Shown here: positions 47,672 through 56,935 of the stretch, piece by piece
Layout of the letters: the number at the start of each line of letters is the position of its first letter
How positions within the stretch are numbered: the first letter of the stretch is position 1
IMG/VR virus record: IMGVR_UViG_3300038552_000146
Coordinates: 1-60,124 of that record
Source: a virus
Length of the DNA stretch: 60,124 nt
Direction: 5' to 3' (one strand)
Translations under genes and position numbers: made by a program
The notes under the pieces: generated by a model
Database searches by the model: none
The model's input: only the letters and a program-made list of their open reading frames with translations
Told to the model about the DNA's origin: nothing

Positions 47672-48181
47672 TCATACAGCCTTTTCGGACCGCGATTCAA
47701 TCATTCTCTTCAGGTCGGAGATATTGGAACTCCGGCGCCCAGAGACCTCTGCAGCCATCTGGGCGGAGAACACCACGCGGTCCAGCCGCTCCCGTTCGAA
47801 CTGGCTCAGCTCCTCCCGGCGGCTGTTCAGCGCGGATGCTCCCCGGATCACTCGGCCTGCCGCGCGTCGGGTCTTGGCCAGGCGGCGGTTCACTTGTTGC
47901 AACTCCTTGGACGCATCCAGGACGATCCAGCCGAACCGCGCCACGGTACCCACCGTGCGCTCTCCCCGGGCTTCCAGGTTCTTCTGCGTGTCGCGCATAG
48001 CGGCTTGCACGATACGCAGCGTCCGGTCCGTTAGCTGCATGAACCCGAGGGCTTCACCGGCCTCCCGGTAGGTCACCTCATCCCCAACATTCTTGGCGCT
48101 CACCAGATCGGCGAGCTTGCGCCAGCGGGGGGAGACCCCATCTACTGGCTCGAATAGCTTTCGCTCCACTTGATCTCCCAT
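47672..48181 (-). CDS. Conserved phage protein of unknown function, 169 aa
   Basis: Helix-rich: EVTYREAGEALGFMQLTDR, DASKELQQVNRRLAKTRRA, RRSSNISDLKRMIESRSE. The N-terminal part has a helix-turn-helix-like look. ATG 48181 is preceded by GGAG, and by repeat array 2 in its leader. Sits downstream of the polymerase gene, so a role in replication or its control is possible. Confidence 0.6.
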   Translation of the reverse strand: MGDQVERKLFEPVDGVSPRWRKLADLVSAKNVGDEVTYREAGEALGFMQLTDRTLRIVQAAMRDTQKNLEARGERTVGTVARFGWIVLDASKELQQVNRRLAKTRRAAGRVIRGASALNSRREELSQFERERLDRVVFSAQMAAEVSGRRSSNISDLKRMIESRSEKAV

Positions 48182-48184
48182 CTC

Positions 48185-48855
48185 CGTTGTACTCCGTGCC
48201 CTGCCGCGCCATGCCTAGCCACGCTTCACCTAGCCGCGCCTGGCCGCGAGCGTGGGTGCCAGGGGCTTGAACCCCGGTGCCTGCCAGCCACCCTCCTTGT
48301 TGTCCCATGCCCTGCCGCACCTCGCCTAGCCGAGCCATGCCCTGCCACGCCATTCCGAGCCGCGAGCGTGGGTGCCAGGGGCTTGAACCCCGGTGCCTGC
48401 CGGTCACCCGCCTGTTGTCCCATGCCTTGCCCAGCTTTGCTGAGCCGCGCCCAGCCCTACCTAGCCGTGAGCGTGGATGCCGGGGGCTCGAACCCCGGTG
48501 CCTGCCGGTCACCCTCCTTGTTGTCCCATGCCTTGCCGTGCTGTGCCCGGCTCTGCCAAGCCCTGCCTAGCCCTGCCTCGCCTTGCCATGCCTGACCGTG
48601 CCAAGAGCGTGGGTGCCAGGGGCTCGAACCCCGGTGCCTGCCAGCCACCCGCCTTGTGCCCCATGCCTTGCTCAGCCCAGCCCCACCTCACCTCGCCTTG
48701 CTACGCCAAGCCGTACCGAGCCGCGAACGTAGATGCCGGGGGCTCGAACCCCGGTGCCTGCCGGTCACCCACCTGGTACTCCATGCCTTGCCATGACCCG
48801 CCATGCCAGGCCGTGCCTTGCCCAGCCTTGCCATGCCGAGCCCTGCTAGGCCGTG
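48185..48855 (-). repeat. T-arm-like hairpin / pentamer array 2
   Basis: Noncoding 0.67 kb between the 48.9-kb and 48.2-kb genes. Holds units 3-7 (48247-48296, 48363-48412, 48469-48518, 48604-48653, 48724-48773), each with a ggttcRag T-loop hairpin, set in GGCNN pentamers such as GGCATGGCAAGGC. Units vary in the closing stem, but G-C and G-U pairs are kept (CACCC, CATCC, CATCT opposite GGGTG), supporting an RNA structure. Confidence 0.8.
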
Positions 48856-48860
48856 AACGC

Positions 48861-49433
48861 CTACTTCACCTCGGCCGAGAAACGACCGTAGAACCTGCGG
48901 TAGTCACCGACACCGACCGCCCGGCCCGCTTTCTGCGCCAGCATCGCGAAGTGCTCGGGGTTCAGCACCTCATCATCTACCAGCACGTCGAACGCACACG
49001 ACCACTCGGGAAAGATCGGCCGAGTGACCGGGATACGGACCCGGTTGACAGCAGCCAACCGGCGATCCACGAACCGACCGGTTCCGTCTCCCCAGAGCGT
49101 GCCCAGATCCCGGGGGCCGGGGTACTCTAACCGCGCCCGATCGGCCTGGAAGATCACGCCGCGCTCGACCTTCTTACCGTCACGGGTCATCGATCCGGCC
49201 TCGATCAGGCACCGGAAGATGTTGGCGGCCGGCAGGTACGGGCCGTACGCGTCGTCCCAGTACAGACCGGCGATGAACTTCAGCCGGGAGATCTCCATCT
49301 CATCCGCGTCGGTCTTGTTGGTGCGCTTCGCCGTGATCTCCTTGATCGCCCTCGCATACGGGTTGAGCGGATCCGCCGTCTGCGCGTTGTGCATGATCAA
49401 CGGGGTGGTCCCCGTCATGGTCAGAGTCATCAT
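48861..49433 (-). CDS. Conserved phage protein of unknown function (RAMP-like look), 190 aa
   Basis: MTLTMTGTTPLIMHNAQTAD start, ALYWDD-type core (AGLYWDDAYGPYLPAANIF), LEYPGPRDLGTLW and VGVGDYRRFYGRF at the end. This pattern recurs in unrelated actinophages. A Gly-rich end resembles RAMP/Cas7-like folds, but that similarity is only an impression. ATG 49433 follows GGAGA. Lies between the polymerase gene and repeat array 2. Confidence 0.65.
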   Translation of the reverse strand: MMTLTMTGTTPLIMHNAQTADPLNPYARAIKEITAKRTNKTDADEMEISRLKFIAGLYWDDAYGPYLPAANIFRCLIEAGSMTRDGKKVERGVIFQADRARLEYPGPRDLGTLWGDGTGRFVDRRLAAVNRVRIPVTRPIFPEWSCAFDVLVDDEVLNPEHFAMLAQKAGRAVGVGDYRRFYGRFSAEVK

Positions 49434-49444
49434 CGTCTGGTCTC

Positions 49445-49515
49445 CTGTCTCCGTGGTGCTCCGTGCCTTGCCGAGCCATGCCAAGACCTGCCTCGCCCTG
49501 CTAAGCCCTGCCGTG
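49445..49515 (-). repeat. Short pentamer repeat without T-arm unit
   Basis: GGCNN-type repeats (tgccttgccgagccatgcca, + strand) in the leader of the 190-aa gene, between its promoter and start. Similar cggagtacaacggag-like ends occur before the 169-aa gene. Confidence 0.7.
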
Positions 49516-49523
49516 CGGTTCAA

Positions 49524-49553
49524 ACCTTACCGTCATGCCGGCGAGGTTGTCAA
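49524..49553 (-). promoter_or_regulatory. Phage-type promoter
   Basis: TTGACA with an 18-bp (or TGACAA with 17-bp) spacer, TAAGGT; upstream of the 190-aa gene. Overlaps the polymerase gene stop. Confidence 0.75.
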
Positions 49554-52500
49554 CCCTTGACGTAGCACTGCCCCCATGAGGTCCCCGGACGGCTGACATC
49601 CGCCAGGATCGGTACGCCGTCCAGATCAAAGGACAACGCGTCCACCACGGCCTGACCCACCTCTCTCACCTCACGCTCCGGGACAGACAGGACTATTTCA
49701 TCGTGGATCTGCGCCCGAAGCATCGGCAGAATTCGCGCGTCCAGCCGAAGAAGACCGTGCATCATAATGTCCCTGGCCGCACCTTGACCCATCAACGCCG
49801 GAGCCTGAGTATGGGCACGCTGGGGATCAGCACGCATCAGTCTTCCAAACCCATTGTCCAAGAGGTGGCCATTCTCAGCCAGCGTACGAACCTCACCCTG
49901 CCACTCCACCAGCCTGGGGAAACGCTCGCGCATAGACGAATCAAACTGACGAACCAACGATGGCTCGATATCGTGGCTTTCACTAATAGCCTTAATACCC
50001 CGGCCATAATTCCAGCCGTGACCAATTGCTTTCGCAATTTCACGCTTACCCGCGTCCCCGAATAGCTGAATGGCGATTTGCGTATGCGGATCCTCGTGAC
50101 CAAGCATGTCAATGTACGCGGCATCCTGACTTAGCCAAGCTACCGCGCGCATGTCCACCTGAGACAGGTCTGCTGAAATCAGTACCTCACCGGGATCGGG
50201 GAGGAGGACGTCTCGCTCTACGTGCCGTCCGCCCCGCTTGCCCAGCACGGTCAGGCCCGGCGAGGTGACCGACCATCGCCCGGTAGCCTGGGCGAAACTG
50301 ATCCGAGGGTGGACCCGGCCGTCCGGACCGGTGTGATCCGAAATGGTCTGGTAGACCGAGCGTGCGCCAACGATCCGGTACACGTTCTTAGCTATCTCCC
50401 GCACCCGGGGAAGATGGGCATACTCGCTGGCCAGATGCTTCATGTGCTCGCCCGAGGTATCCAGATCCTGGCTCTTCCCGGTACGCCAGAGCGAGGTAGC
50501 CCCGGCCGCCCGGAGGGCGGTTTCCAGGGCTGCCTTGCCATTCTTGGTGGCCAGGGGGCTCTTGTACGGCTTTCCCTTAGCGTCGGACAGCGGGACCCCA
50601 GCATTCTTGGCCAGCCACGCGAGGCTCTGAGCCTTCCGTTCGTCCACCTCGGTCACGCGCTTGGCCAACAGTTCTGGATCTACCCGGAACCCGTTGTAGC
50701 TGATCTGCGTGGCCAGAGCCGCTACGCGGTGTTCTCGCGCCAGGTACTCGGGCACCGTGCCACCCAGCCACGCCAGGAGCGTGCGGTACAGCCTGCGGCT
50801 CAGCTCCACATCCTGAACCATGTATCGAACGAACTCAGTCGCGTCCGCCGCGCGCTCGGGGTCCGGGTCAGCCGTGTCGATCGGGATCAGACCCCATCCC
50901 CCGTACTTCTTGGCCAGGGCCTTAGACACGTCGGTCAGCTTCTCGCCCAGGCCGTACTGCTGTCCGAGCGCACCAAGATCATACTTTCTGGTGGCGTCTA
51001 CGCCCTTGTCTCTCGCCATGGGCGGATCCAGGTACCGCGCGGCAAGGATCGCATCGAACAGCCGCCCGTCAGCCGCGAGCTGGTGGACCTCGGTCATGGT
51101 CAGCGCGCCCTCGCGGACCAGCGCGGGCAGGTCGAACGCCATGATGTTGTGCCCGGTGACCACCGCGCCGGTCCGGACCGCGTGAGCGGCCAACGCCGGG
51201 GCGCCGTCCCCGGCCGCCACGGTGACCGGCCGGTCCTCCCGGGCGGCCCCCGCCAGGCGGATGTAACCCGGACCGTTCCGGTACAGCTCATCCGCGTGAC
51301 CGGTCTCCAGGTCGAACGCGGCCACGCCGCCAACCCCGCCACGGGCTATTCCGGGGACCTCTACCGCGTCAATCAGGTCGGACATGTCCACCTCTATCGA
51401 TCCGGGTGAACCGTCCACAGGTTTGTCCACAGGCTGGGGATTCTCCTCCCCGGTTGACGTGTCAGTGTCAACCGGTGGCCGGACTTCATCGTGGCCCCGC
51501 CCGTCCGTGTCCTCGGGAGCCGGACCGCGTGCCTCGGCATGCTCGTTCTCCGGCGGCGGCTCAGGCTCCGGGTTGCCCTCGGTCGGCCCGTCCTCGTCAT
51601 CCTCGAACACGGCCCAGACACTCACGTGGCCGTGGGCCGATCCATTGCGCTCGATCCACAGTCCGTCATACCGGCGCCCCCGCAGGCGCGAGTACGCCTC
51701 CCCGAGCGCCTTGCCATACCCCTTCTCACTCGGGTCATCCAGCTTGGGGGGAGCGAGATACCCAGGTGGGTCCGTCATCGCCTTCTCGCGGACCTGAGCG
51801 GTCCGGAACGGCTGGTCCCCGAACACGTCTCTGAGCCAACGGAGATGGCCGGCCCAGTACTGGGTATCGAAGTCCGATTCGGAGCGCCAGACCTTCAGGT
51901 TGCCCAGGAACCCGGCCAGTCCAGCGGTTTCCACGATGCCGCCCGCGATCTTCTCCCAGATCTCAAACGATCCAAACGACACGCCGCGCACCGGCCGTGG
52001 TGAACCGGCCGCGAACCATGCCCTGATCAGGGTCAGGATCGACGCCATCAGCTCGCGCCGGTTGTCCCGGGTCCAGCTCCCTAGATCGAGGCCTGATTGG
52101 CCCGGGTGCCGGAACGAACTGGCCGGACGATCCTGAGGGTTGGCATAAGTCGGCCGCAGCGCGATCCGGTAGACCCGACGCGTGAGGTCTCCCCGGACCT
52201 GCACCTGGTTCCCGAGGCTGATCCAGGTGATCACGTTCGGGAAGTTGGCCATCGTGCTGACCCCGAGAATCCGATCTTGCCAAGTGGCGGCCGTCAACGC
52301 CTGGGCCAGCGGGGCACCCTCGATCGTGTGGGCTTCATCGAACACGAAGAACTCCGCGCCGGTACGGAACGCGGCCGTGATCTGCTTTCTGAGTTCCTCC
52401 GCCTCGGGAACCCAGTTCATCGGTTCGGCCGCGCCGCCGGTGTAGACCATCAAGAGGCTGTCCGCCAGAAGGTTCTTGCCCACACCCATCTGAAGACCAT

Positions 52501-53848
52501 CGATAACCGCCAGCGGCACCTTAGGAACCATGCCTCGAATAGCTGGGGTGACGATCAGCGCCAACACGTTGGCCCGATCAATGTCCGATTCAAACGGGAA
52601 GTCACCCAACCACTCCTCCAGCAACAGCCCACGTGCCGCCATGATCTCGGCCGGACTCGGATCCTCCGGCACCTTCAGGCCCTCAAACACCGGGTCCGGG
52701 AGAAGCATGGTCCGGGTCTGTTCGTCGTATCCTGGCTCAGTGACCACGGTCCCGTCGCTACGTACAAATGGCGCGTGAGCGATCCGGTCTAACGCGGCGA
52801 ACCGGTCAGCTCGACTCAAGACGGCCGCCATAGAATTGGGGTCCGGCCAAGAATAGGAGTATGTGGTCCCGTTCGCACCCTCGTTCTCGTTGACTGTTAT
52901 TGCTGTCTCTTGAACCACGTCGTTGAATGAGCCCTTATCTACCGGGTGCATCCCATCACGCTTACGTCGGGAGATCACCCCGCCGTGATTGAACAGTTCC
53001 ACGGCGTTCCACCGGCTCAGCAGCGCATCAGTAAGATCGTTGATCACGGTAAAACGATCTCGGTTGACCACGATCGTGGTGCGCCCATCATCCGATTTGG
53101 GAGCCTCGCGAGTTTTCTTCCTGCCGGTCGGCTTCTGGTCAGATGGCTTGGGTCGGGCCTTGTCGATGACCCTGGCCAGGTAGTCCGCGCGCCGATCGGT
53201 CGGGCGTGCCCCCAATACATCGTCCAGCCCTGACTTACCTCCCCCGGGGAGGCGGCCGAACACAACCTTGTTCGCGCCCTCCATCGCCAGGGCCTCGGCC
53301 AGACCCGTCCCAGCCTCATACACCTGGGGGTTCTCGGCCGCGTCCGCGTCCAAGATCACTACCACATCGCGGCCGTCCGCCACCACGAGATCCGAGATCG
53401 GCCGTCCCTCGACCTGCCACATGCGACACCCGGCGATGCCGTACACGCCTACACCCGGCGGTGCGTAGCTCGCAGCGGACAGGCACTGCTTGGTACCCTC
53501 CACAATCAAGATCCGCTCAGCCGTGGCGACCGGACGCACGGCCCAGAGGACCGGGGTCATCTCCTTGCGAAACACGTACTTGCGCTCCCGGCCGCGCCCG
53601 TCCTTGGTTGGGTTGTCCGGCCGGACCTGAAACTCCACGTCCCCGGCCTCGTTGGTCCAAGGGAACAACAGCGCCGGATGGTTCGCCCAGTTGCCCCATA
53701 CGCCCTCCTGAGGGTTGTCCTCGCGGCTCATCAGCGAACGCACGCCGAGTGATACGGCCAGCTCCACGTCTACGGCCTGAGCGGTCAGAAATTCCGCGTG
53801 GTCCTGGCTGAGCTGTCCTATCGGCCGCCCCGTGTTATCGTTTGCCAC
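49550..53848 (-). CDS. Primase (TOPRIM) + ATPase + family A DNA polymerase fusion, 1432 aa
   Basis: GTG 53848 follows GGAGGG (11 nt). Residues 1-235: TOPRIM/DUF3854-like domain with E117 in ILIVEGTKQCLSA and D167/D169 in VVVILDADAAENP. 255-750: ATPase with Walker A LQMGVGKN (near 452-459) and Walker B FFVFDEAHT (500-508). 755-820: acidic, disordered linker. 840-1025: DEDDy 3'-5' exonuclease (AAFDLET with D846, GHNIMAFDLPAL with D906, YMVQDVELSRRLY with D1013). 1030-1432: Pol A palm with D1227 in motif A, KREIAKAIGHGWNYG motif B (His at the Taq F667 position) and IHDEIVL (D1383, E1384). It could prime, unwind and copy DNA as one polypeptide. Confidence 0.9.
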   Translation of the reverse strand: MANDNTGRPIGQLSQDHAEFLTAQAVDVELAVSLGVRSLMSREDNPQEGVWGNWANHPALLFPWTNEAGDVEFQVRPDNPTKDGRGRERKYVFRKEMTPVLWAVRPVATAERILIVEGTKQCLSAASYAPPGVGVYGIAGCRMWQVEGRPISDLVVADGRDVVVILDADAAENPQVYEAGTGLAEALAMEGANKVVFGRLPGGGKSGLDDVLGARPTDRRADYLARVIDKARPKPSDQKPTGRKKTREAPKSDDGRTTIVVNRDRFTVINDLTDALLSRWNAVELFNHGGVISRRKRDGMHPVDKGSFNDVVQETAITVNENEGANGTTYSYSWPDPNSMAAVLSRADRFAALDRIAHAPFVRSDGTVVTEPGYDEQTRTMLLPDPVFEGLKVPEDPSPAEIMAARGLLLEEWLGDFPFESDIDRANVLALIVTPAIRGMVPKVPLAVIDGLQMGVGKNLLADSLLMVYTGGAAEPMNWVPEAEELRKQITAAFRTGAEFFVFDEAHTIEGAPLAQALTAATWQDRILGVSTMANFPNVITWISLGNQVQVRGDLTRRVYRIALRPTYANPQDRPASSFRHPGQSGLDLGSWTRDNRRELMASILTLIRAWFAAGSPRPVRGVSFGSFEIWEKIAGGIVETAGLAGFLGNLKVWRSESDFDTQYWAGHLRWLRDVFGDQPFRTAQVREKAMTDPPGYLAPPKLDDPSEKGYGKALGEAYSRLRGRRYDGLWIERNGSAHGHVSVWAVFEDDEDGPTEGNPEPEPPPENEHAEARGPAPEDTDGRGHDEVRPPVDTDTSTGEENPQPVDKPVDGSPGSIEVDMSDLIDAVEVPGIARGGVGGVAAFDLETGHADELYRNGPGYIRLAGAAREDRPVTVAAGDGAPALAAHAVRTGAVVTGHNIMAFDLPALVREGALTMTEVHQLAADGRLFDAILAARYLDPPMARDKGVDATRKYDLGALGQQYGLGEKLTDVSKALAKKYGGWGLIPIDTADPDPERAADATEFVRYMVQDVELSRRLYRTLLAWLGGTVPEYLAREHRVAALATQISYNGFRVDPELLAKRVTEVDERKAQSLAWLAKNAGVPLSDAKGKPYKSPLATKNGKAALETALRAAGATSLWRTGKSQDLDTSGEHMKHLASEYAHLPRVREIAKNVYRIVGARSVYQTISDHTGPDGRVHPRISFAQATGRWSVTSPGLTVLGKRGGRHVERDVLLPDPGEVLISADLSQVDMRAVAWLSQDAAYIDMLGHEDPHTQIAIQLFGDAGKREIAKAIGHGWNYGRGIKAISESHDIEPSLVRQFDSSMRERFPRLVEWQGEVRTLAENGHLLDNGFGRLMRADPQRAHTQAPALMGQGAARDIMMHGLLRLDARILPMLRAQIHDEIVLSVPEREVREVGQAVVDALSFDLDGVPILADVSRPGTSWGQCYVKG

Positions 53849-53878
53849 AGTTTGGTCTTCCCTCCAAGGTTGATCTCT

Positions 53879-53914
53879 CCGGGCCAAGACCCCCTCACGG
53901 AGGTCTTGGCCCGG
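53879..53914 (-). terminator. Hairpin terminator
   Basis: 13-bp stem ccgggccaagacc / ggtcttggcccgg at the end of the coiled-coil gene; a TTG start for the polymerase at 53887 would lie inside it, so GTG 53848 is preferred. Confidence 0.85.
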
Positions 53915-53944
53915 CTCCGTCCCATGACCCTACGCCTGTGACGT

Positions 53945-54946
53945 TCAGTCGGCGGGAACCTCGGTAACGGTGGTCGGGGACTCCAGCTCATCCCGGACCT
54001 TCTGGAGAGCCTCAGCCATGAGTCGGGGACCCCATGTCTCCGCGTCGGAGATCGAGCGGAGCTGGGACTCCCGCCTGTCAATGATCTTCAACGCTTCGGC
54101 CAGATCGACTCCCAACTGAGCCGCGTTGCGCTCGGCACGTTCGGCCCGCTCGCGGTTCTTTACCCTGTGCTCGTTCGCGTCAGCAATCTGGCTGCAAAGC
54201 TCGGCGATTTCCTTCCGGCCGTTGACAGCCTCTTCCTTGGCCCTGGCCAGGAGACGATCCCGAGCATCGACGCTCTGTCGGGCCTCGGCCAGTTCACGCG
54301 CTAGCTGGGACACGCGGAGGTTCAGTGCGGCAGCTCGGTCGATCTCCCGATACGCCCGGTTCTTGAACGTCTCCCGCTCGTCCTCAAGTTCCTCGATCCG
54401 ACCCTTCCGATGGATCAACCGAGCCAACTTAGCCTCAAGTTCCTCGACCCGGCGACGAAGCGGAGCACTCACCAGCTCAGCCTCGCTGACCTGCGCGTCC
54501 ACCAGTTGATCCCACGTGTACAGCCTGTCCTTTCGACCCCACGTAGGGCTCCCAGGACCTTCGCTGTTGATCTGATCAACGATGCCTTGCCGGGCCTCGG
54601 CCAGTTCACGCTTTAGCTGGACCTTTGCCAGAGCCAGCTCCTGACGCGCTGTTTCAGCAGCCCGGCGCGCGGAGGTTTCCTTGTCCCGGTCTGCCATCAG
54701 TTCCGTGACCCGGCGCTCCTGACCGGCGCACGCCACTTTCCACTCATCCCGCTCCTGGGTCCGCTTGGTCAACTCAGCCTCAAGTTCCTCGACCCGGCGA
54801 CGAAGTGGAGCACTTACCAGCTCAGCCTCACTGACCTGGAGGTGAGCCACCTCGGTGAAGGTGTACATCCGCTCCCCGTTGACCTCGACCCTGACCCGAC
54901 CGTCCTCGATCTCCTCAACCGTCTTGACATGGACTGTGGCAGCCAT
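53945..54946 (-). CDS. Long coiled-coil protein with internal duplication, 333 aa
   Basis: Nearly all heptad-like Glu/Arg/Ala/Leu (RRRVEELEAELTKRTQERDE). QVSEAELVSAPLRRRVEELE occurs near residues 40 and 155 with VSEAELVSAPLRRRVEELEA repeated, showing an internal duplication after a T-W/F tail. ATG 54946. May be a structural tether or regulator; its promoter lies at 55011-55039. Confidence 0.65.
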   Translation of the reverse strand: MAATVHVKTVEEIEDGRVRVEVNGERMYTFTEVAHLQVSEAELVSAPLRRRVEELEAELTKRTQERDEWKVACAGQERRVTELMADRDKETSARRAAETARQELALAKVQLKRELAEARQGIVDQINSEGPGSPTWGRKDRLYTWDQLVDAQVSEAELVSAPLRRRVEELEAKLARLIHRKGRIEELEDERETFKNRAYREIDRAAALNLRVSQLARELAEARQSVDARDRLLARAKEEAVNGRKEIAELCSQIADANEHRVKNRERAERAERNAAQLGVDLAEALKIIDRRESQLRSISDAETWGPRLMAEALQKVRDELESPTTVTEVPAD

Positions 54947-54963
54947 CAGACCTCCCCATCCTT

Positions 54964-55008
54964 GGGGGGACCGGGGGGACCTTCCAGTCCTCCCGGTCCC
55001 CGGGTTCA
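54964..55008. other. G-rich/C-rich leader element (similar to element B arms)
   Basis: ggggaccggggggac followed by cctcccggtccccggg is a G-rich/C-rich pairing that resembles the arms of element B near 9.0 kb. Lies in the leader of the coiled-coil gene; may fold in the RNA. Confidence 0.55.
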
Positions 55009-55010
55009 TA

Positions 55011-55039
55011 ACCTTACAGCCTTGCCGCTCAAGTAGCAA
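55011..55039 (-). promoter_or_regulatory. Phage consensus promoter
   Basis: TTGCTA, 17-bp spacer, TAAGGT. Overlaps the end of the zinc-ribbon gene. Confidence 0.75.
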
Positions 55040-55229
55040 GATGGCTCGGCGTTAAGCCGCCCCATTGATCAACAATCCATCCTTCTGTGGTTGTCTTCGG
55101 TCCGCTGGACACGTCATATTCGGGGCTCTCTGACCACCCACATAGACATCCCCATGGCCCGAACATGATCCCAACCCCTACATCCACTTCATCGCGCCAG
55201 CACTCCGAGTCGCATTTCGGGCACCGCAT
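55029..55229 (-). CDS. Small zinc-ribbon protein, 66 aa
   Basis: CPKCDSECW and GCLCGW cysteine pairs suggest one zinc. Start shares TAATG with the helicase stop. Unknown function. Confidence 0.65.
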   Translation of the reverse strand: MRCPKCDSECWRDEVDVGVGIMFGPWGCLCGWSESPEYDVSSGPKTTTEGWIVDQWGGLTPSHLAT

Positions 55230-56935
55230 TAGGCGTTGACCCCCAGCTTCTTGACCGCGCGGCGGCCCTGGATGCGGGTCAGCAGATCAGCGGCCTCGCC
55301 CCGAGTCCGTACCCGAGGGAGCGCCTTCTCCGGCAGGCCCTCACGCAACAGGCGGCCCCGCTGGAGGTCCGAGACCGGCTGATTCAGCCAGCGCGCCGTA
55401 CGCTCCACCAACTTCTGAAACGCCTTGGCCCGGTCTTCACCGATGCCCATGGCCCAGTCCACCGGGATTTCCTCGTGGAGTACCTCGATCCGGCCGCCCT
55501 TGTACGTGGCCAGCTTCCACGTGTCCAAGCCCTCAGGGACCACGACCACTACCTCTTGGCCGGCGCCCAGCACCCATGCCGGTCCAACCGGGAGCCAGCG
55601 GAGCCGGGATTCACCGAACACGTCTACCTTGCCGCCGGCTCCCGCGTGGCAGTTGTCGTGCCGCGTCTGGCCCTCAGACACCAGGCGCCGGGGGAGGAAG
55701 CGATGGCACAGCTCGCATCGGTGATGCGAGGCGGTGCACTGTGATCCGGGAAGGTCGCACGAGGGGCAGTCCTGCTCCTCAGACTCCTCCCGCTTCTCGC
55801 GGGGACCATCCAGGTCCAGCCCGAGATCTACCACGCCCACCAACTCATGGCGGTTGCTCGCACCCACGATGTCTAGGACCAAGAGATCCTTCTTACCCGG
55901 GTAGAGCCTGGTCCCCCGACCCACCATCTGGACGTACAGCCCGTGGAACCTGGTCGGCCGCGCGACGATCACACACGATATCGACGGTTCGTCAAAGCCC
56001 TCGGTCAAGACCGCGCAGTTCACTACCACCGTCGTTTCACCAGAGCGCAAGCGACGCAGGATGGCCCGTCGCTCCCCGCTCTCGGTACCCCCATCCACGG
56101 CCTCAGCGGCCACGCCGCGCGCCTGGAGCGCCGCCGCGAGCGCGTGTGCCGTGGCCACGGTAGGCGTGAAGGCCACGGTCTTCCGGCCTTCTCCGTGCGC
56201 CACATAGGCATCTGCGATTTGAGCGATAGCGCCGGACTCTTCCAGCTCGCGCCCGAGGTCCCCATCCGAGTAGTCCCCGCCGGTCTTGCGGACCCGGCCC
56301 AGATCCATCTCGGTCTCTACCACCACGGCCGGAAGGATCGGAACCAGGTACCCTCCCTGGTGGCCATCCTTCCCCTGTTTCCCGTCACCGTAGATGGCCT
56401 CCCTGATTGACATGTAGGAAACAACTTTCTCCCACACGCCCAGAGTCTTCCCGTTGTCACGCTCTGGCGTGGCCGTGAATCCAATGGTCAGCGGCCCGTA
56501 CGGGGAGAAGGAGCCCAGGGTGGTCAACACCTTGGTCCAACTCGGAGCCGGTGCGTGGTGGGCCTCATCCACCACCACGGTTTCAATCGGCCCAGCGGCC
56601 AGGAGCGCGGCCAGTCGCGCATTCCGCTGGAGGGTCTGGACGCTGCCCACCACCACGTCCGCGTCAATCTCATTGCGTTCAGCCTTGACCACGCCGGTCT
56701 TCAGGCCCGGTGCGATGATGGCCAGCTTCTGGCAGGTCTGATCGGCCAGTTCCTCGCGGTGGACCAGGACCAGCGAGCGACCCAGCGCGGCGCGGCGCTC
56801 GATCGCGTGGCTGAACGTGACGGTCTTACCGGTGCCGGTCGGGTGGACCACCAGCGGGCGCCGGACGCCCTCACGCTCAGCCTGTTCGATGGCCGCAAGC
56901 GCCTTACGCTGGTAGGGCCTAAGACTCAGAGCCAT
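55229..56935 (-). CDS. SF2 DEAH helicase with zinc insert
   Basis: 568 aa. HPTGTGKT (31-38), DEAH (123-126), FTATPERD, VNCAVLTEGFDEP and QMVGRGTRL give all main SF2 motifs. A zinc region between (CPSCDLPGSQC, CELCHRF) and a C-terminal TRGEAADLLTRIQGRR tail follow. ATG 56935 follows a ribosome site GGGAGTG. It may remodel replication or recombination intermediates. It precedes the zinc-ribbon gene with coupling. Confidence 0.9.
   Translation of the reverse strand: MALSLRPYQRKALAAIEQAEREGVRRPLVVHPTGTGKTVTFSHAIERRAALGRSLVLVHREELADQTCQKLAIIAPGLKTGVVKAERNEIDADVVVGSVQTLQRNARLAALLAAGPIETVVVDEAHHAPAPSWTKVLTTLGSFSPYGPLTIGFTATPERDNGKTLGVWEKVVSYMSIREAIYGDGKQGKDGHQGGYLVPILPAVVVETEMDLGRVRKTGGDYSDGDLGRELEESGAIAQIADAYVAHGEGRKTVAFTPTVATAHALAAALQARGVAAEAVDGGTESGERRAILRRLRSGETTVVVNCAVLTEGFDEPSISCVIVARPTRFHGLYVQMVGRGTRLYPGKKDLLVLDIVGASNRHELVGVVDLGLDLDGPREKREESEEQDCPSCDLPGSQCTASHHRCELCHRFLPRRLVSEGQTRHDNCHAGAGGKVDVFGESRLRWLPVGPAWVLGAGQEVVVVVPEGLDTWKLATYKGGRIEVLHEEIPVDWAMGIGEDRAKAFQKLVERTARWLNQPVSDLQRGRLLREGLPEKALPRVRTRGEAADLLTRIQGRRAVKKLGVNA

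Noticed and set aside
47391-48660. Long ORFs across the pentamer arrays
   Set aside because: Open in several frames only because the repeat lacks stops; Ala/Gly/Arg-rich products with no folded look and no start context.
47391-48855. Possible CRISPR array from the regularly recurring units
   Set aside because: Unit spacing varies (105-135 bp), the between-unit DNA is repetitive pentamers rather than unique spacers, and there are no cas genes.
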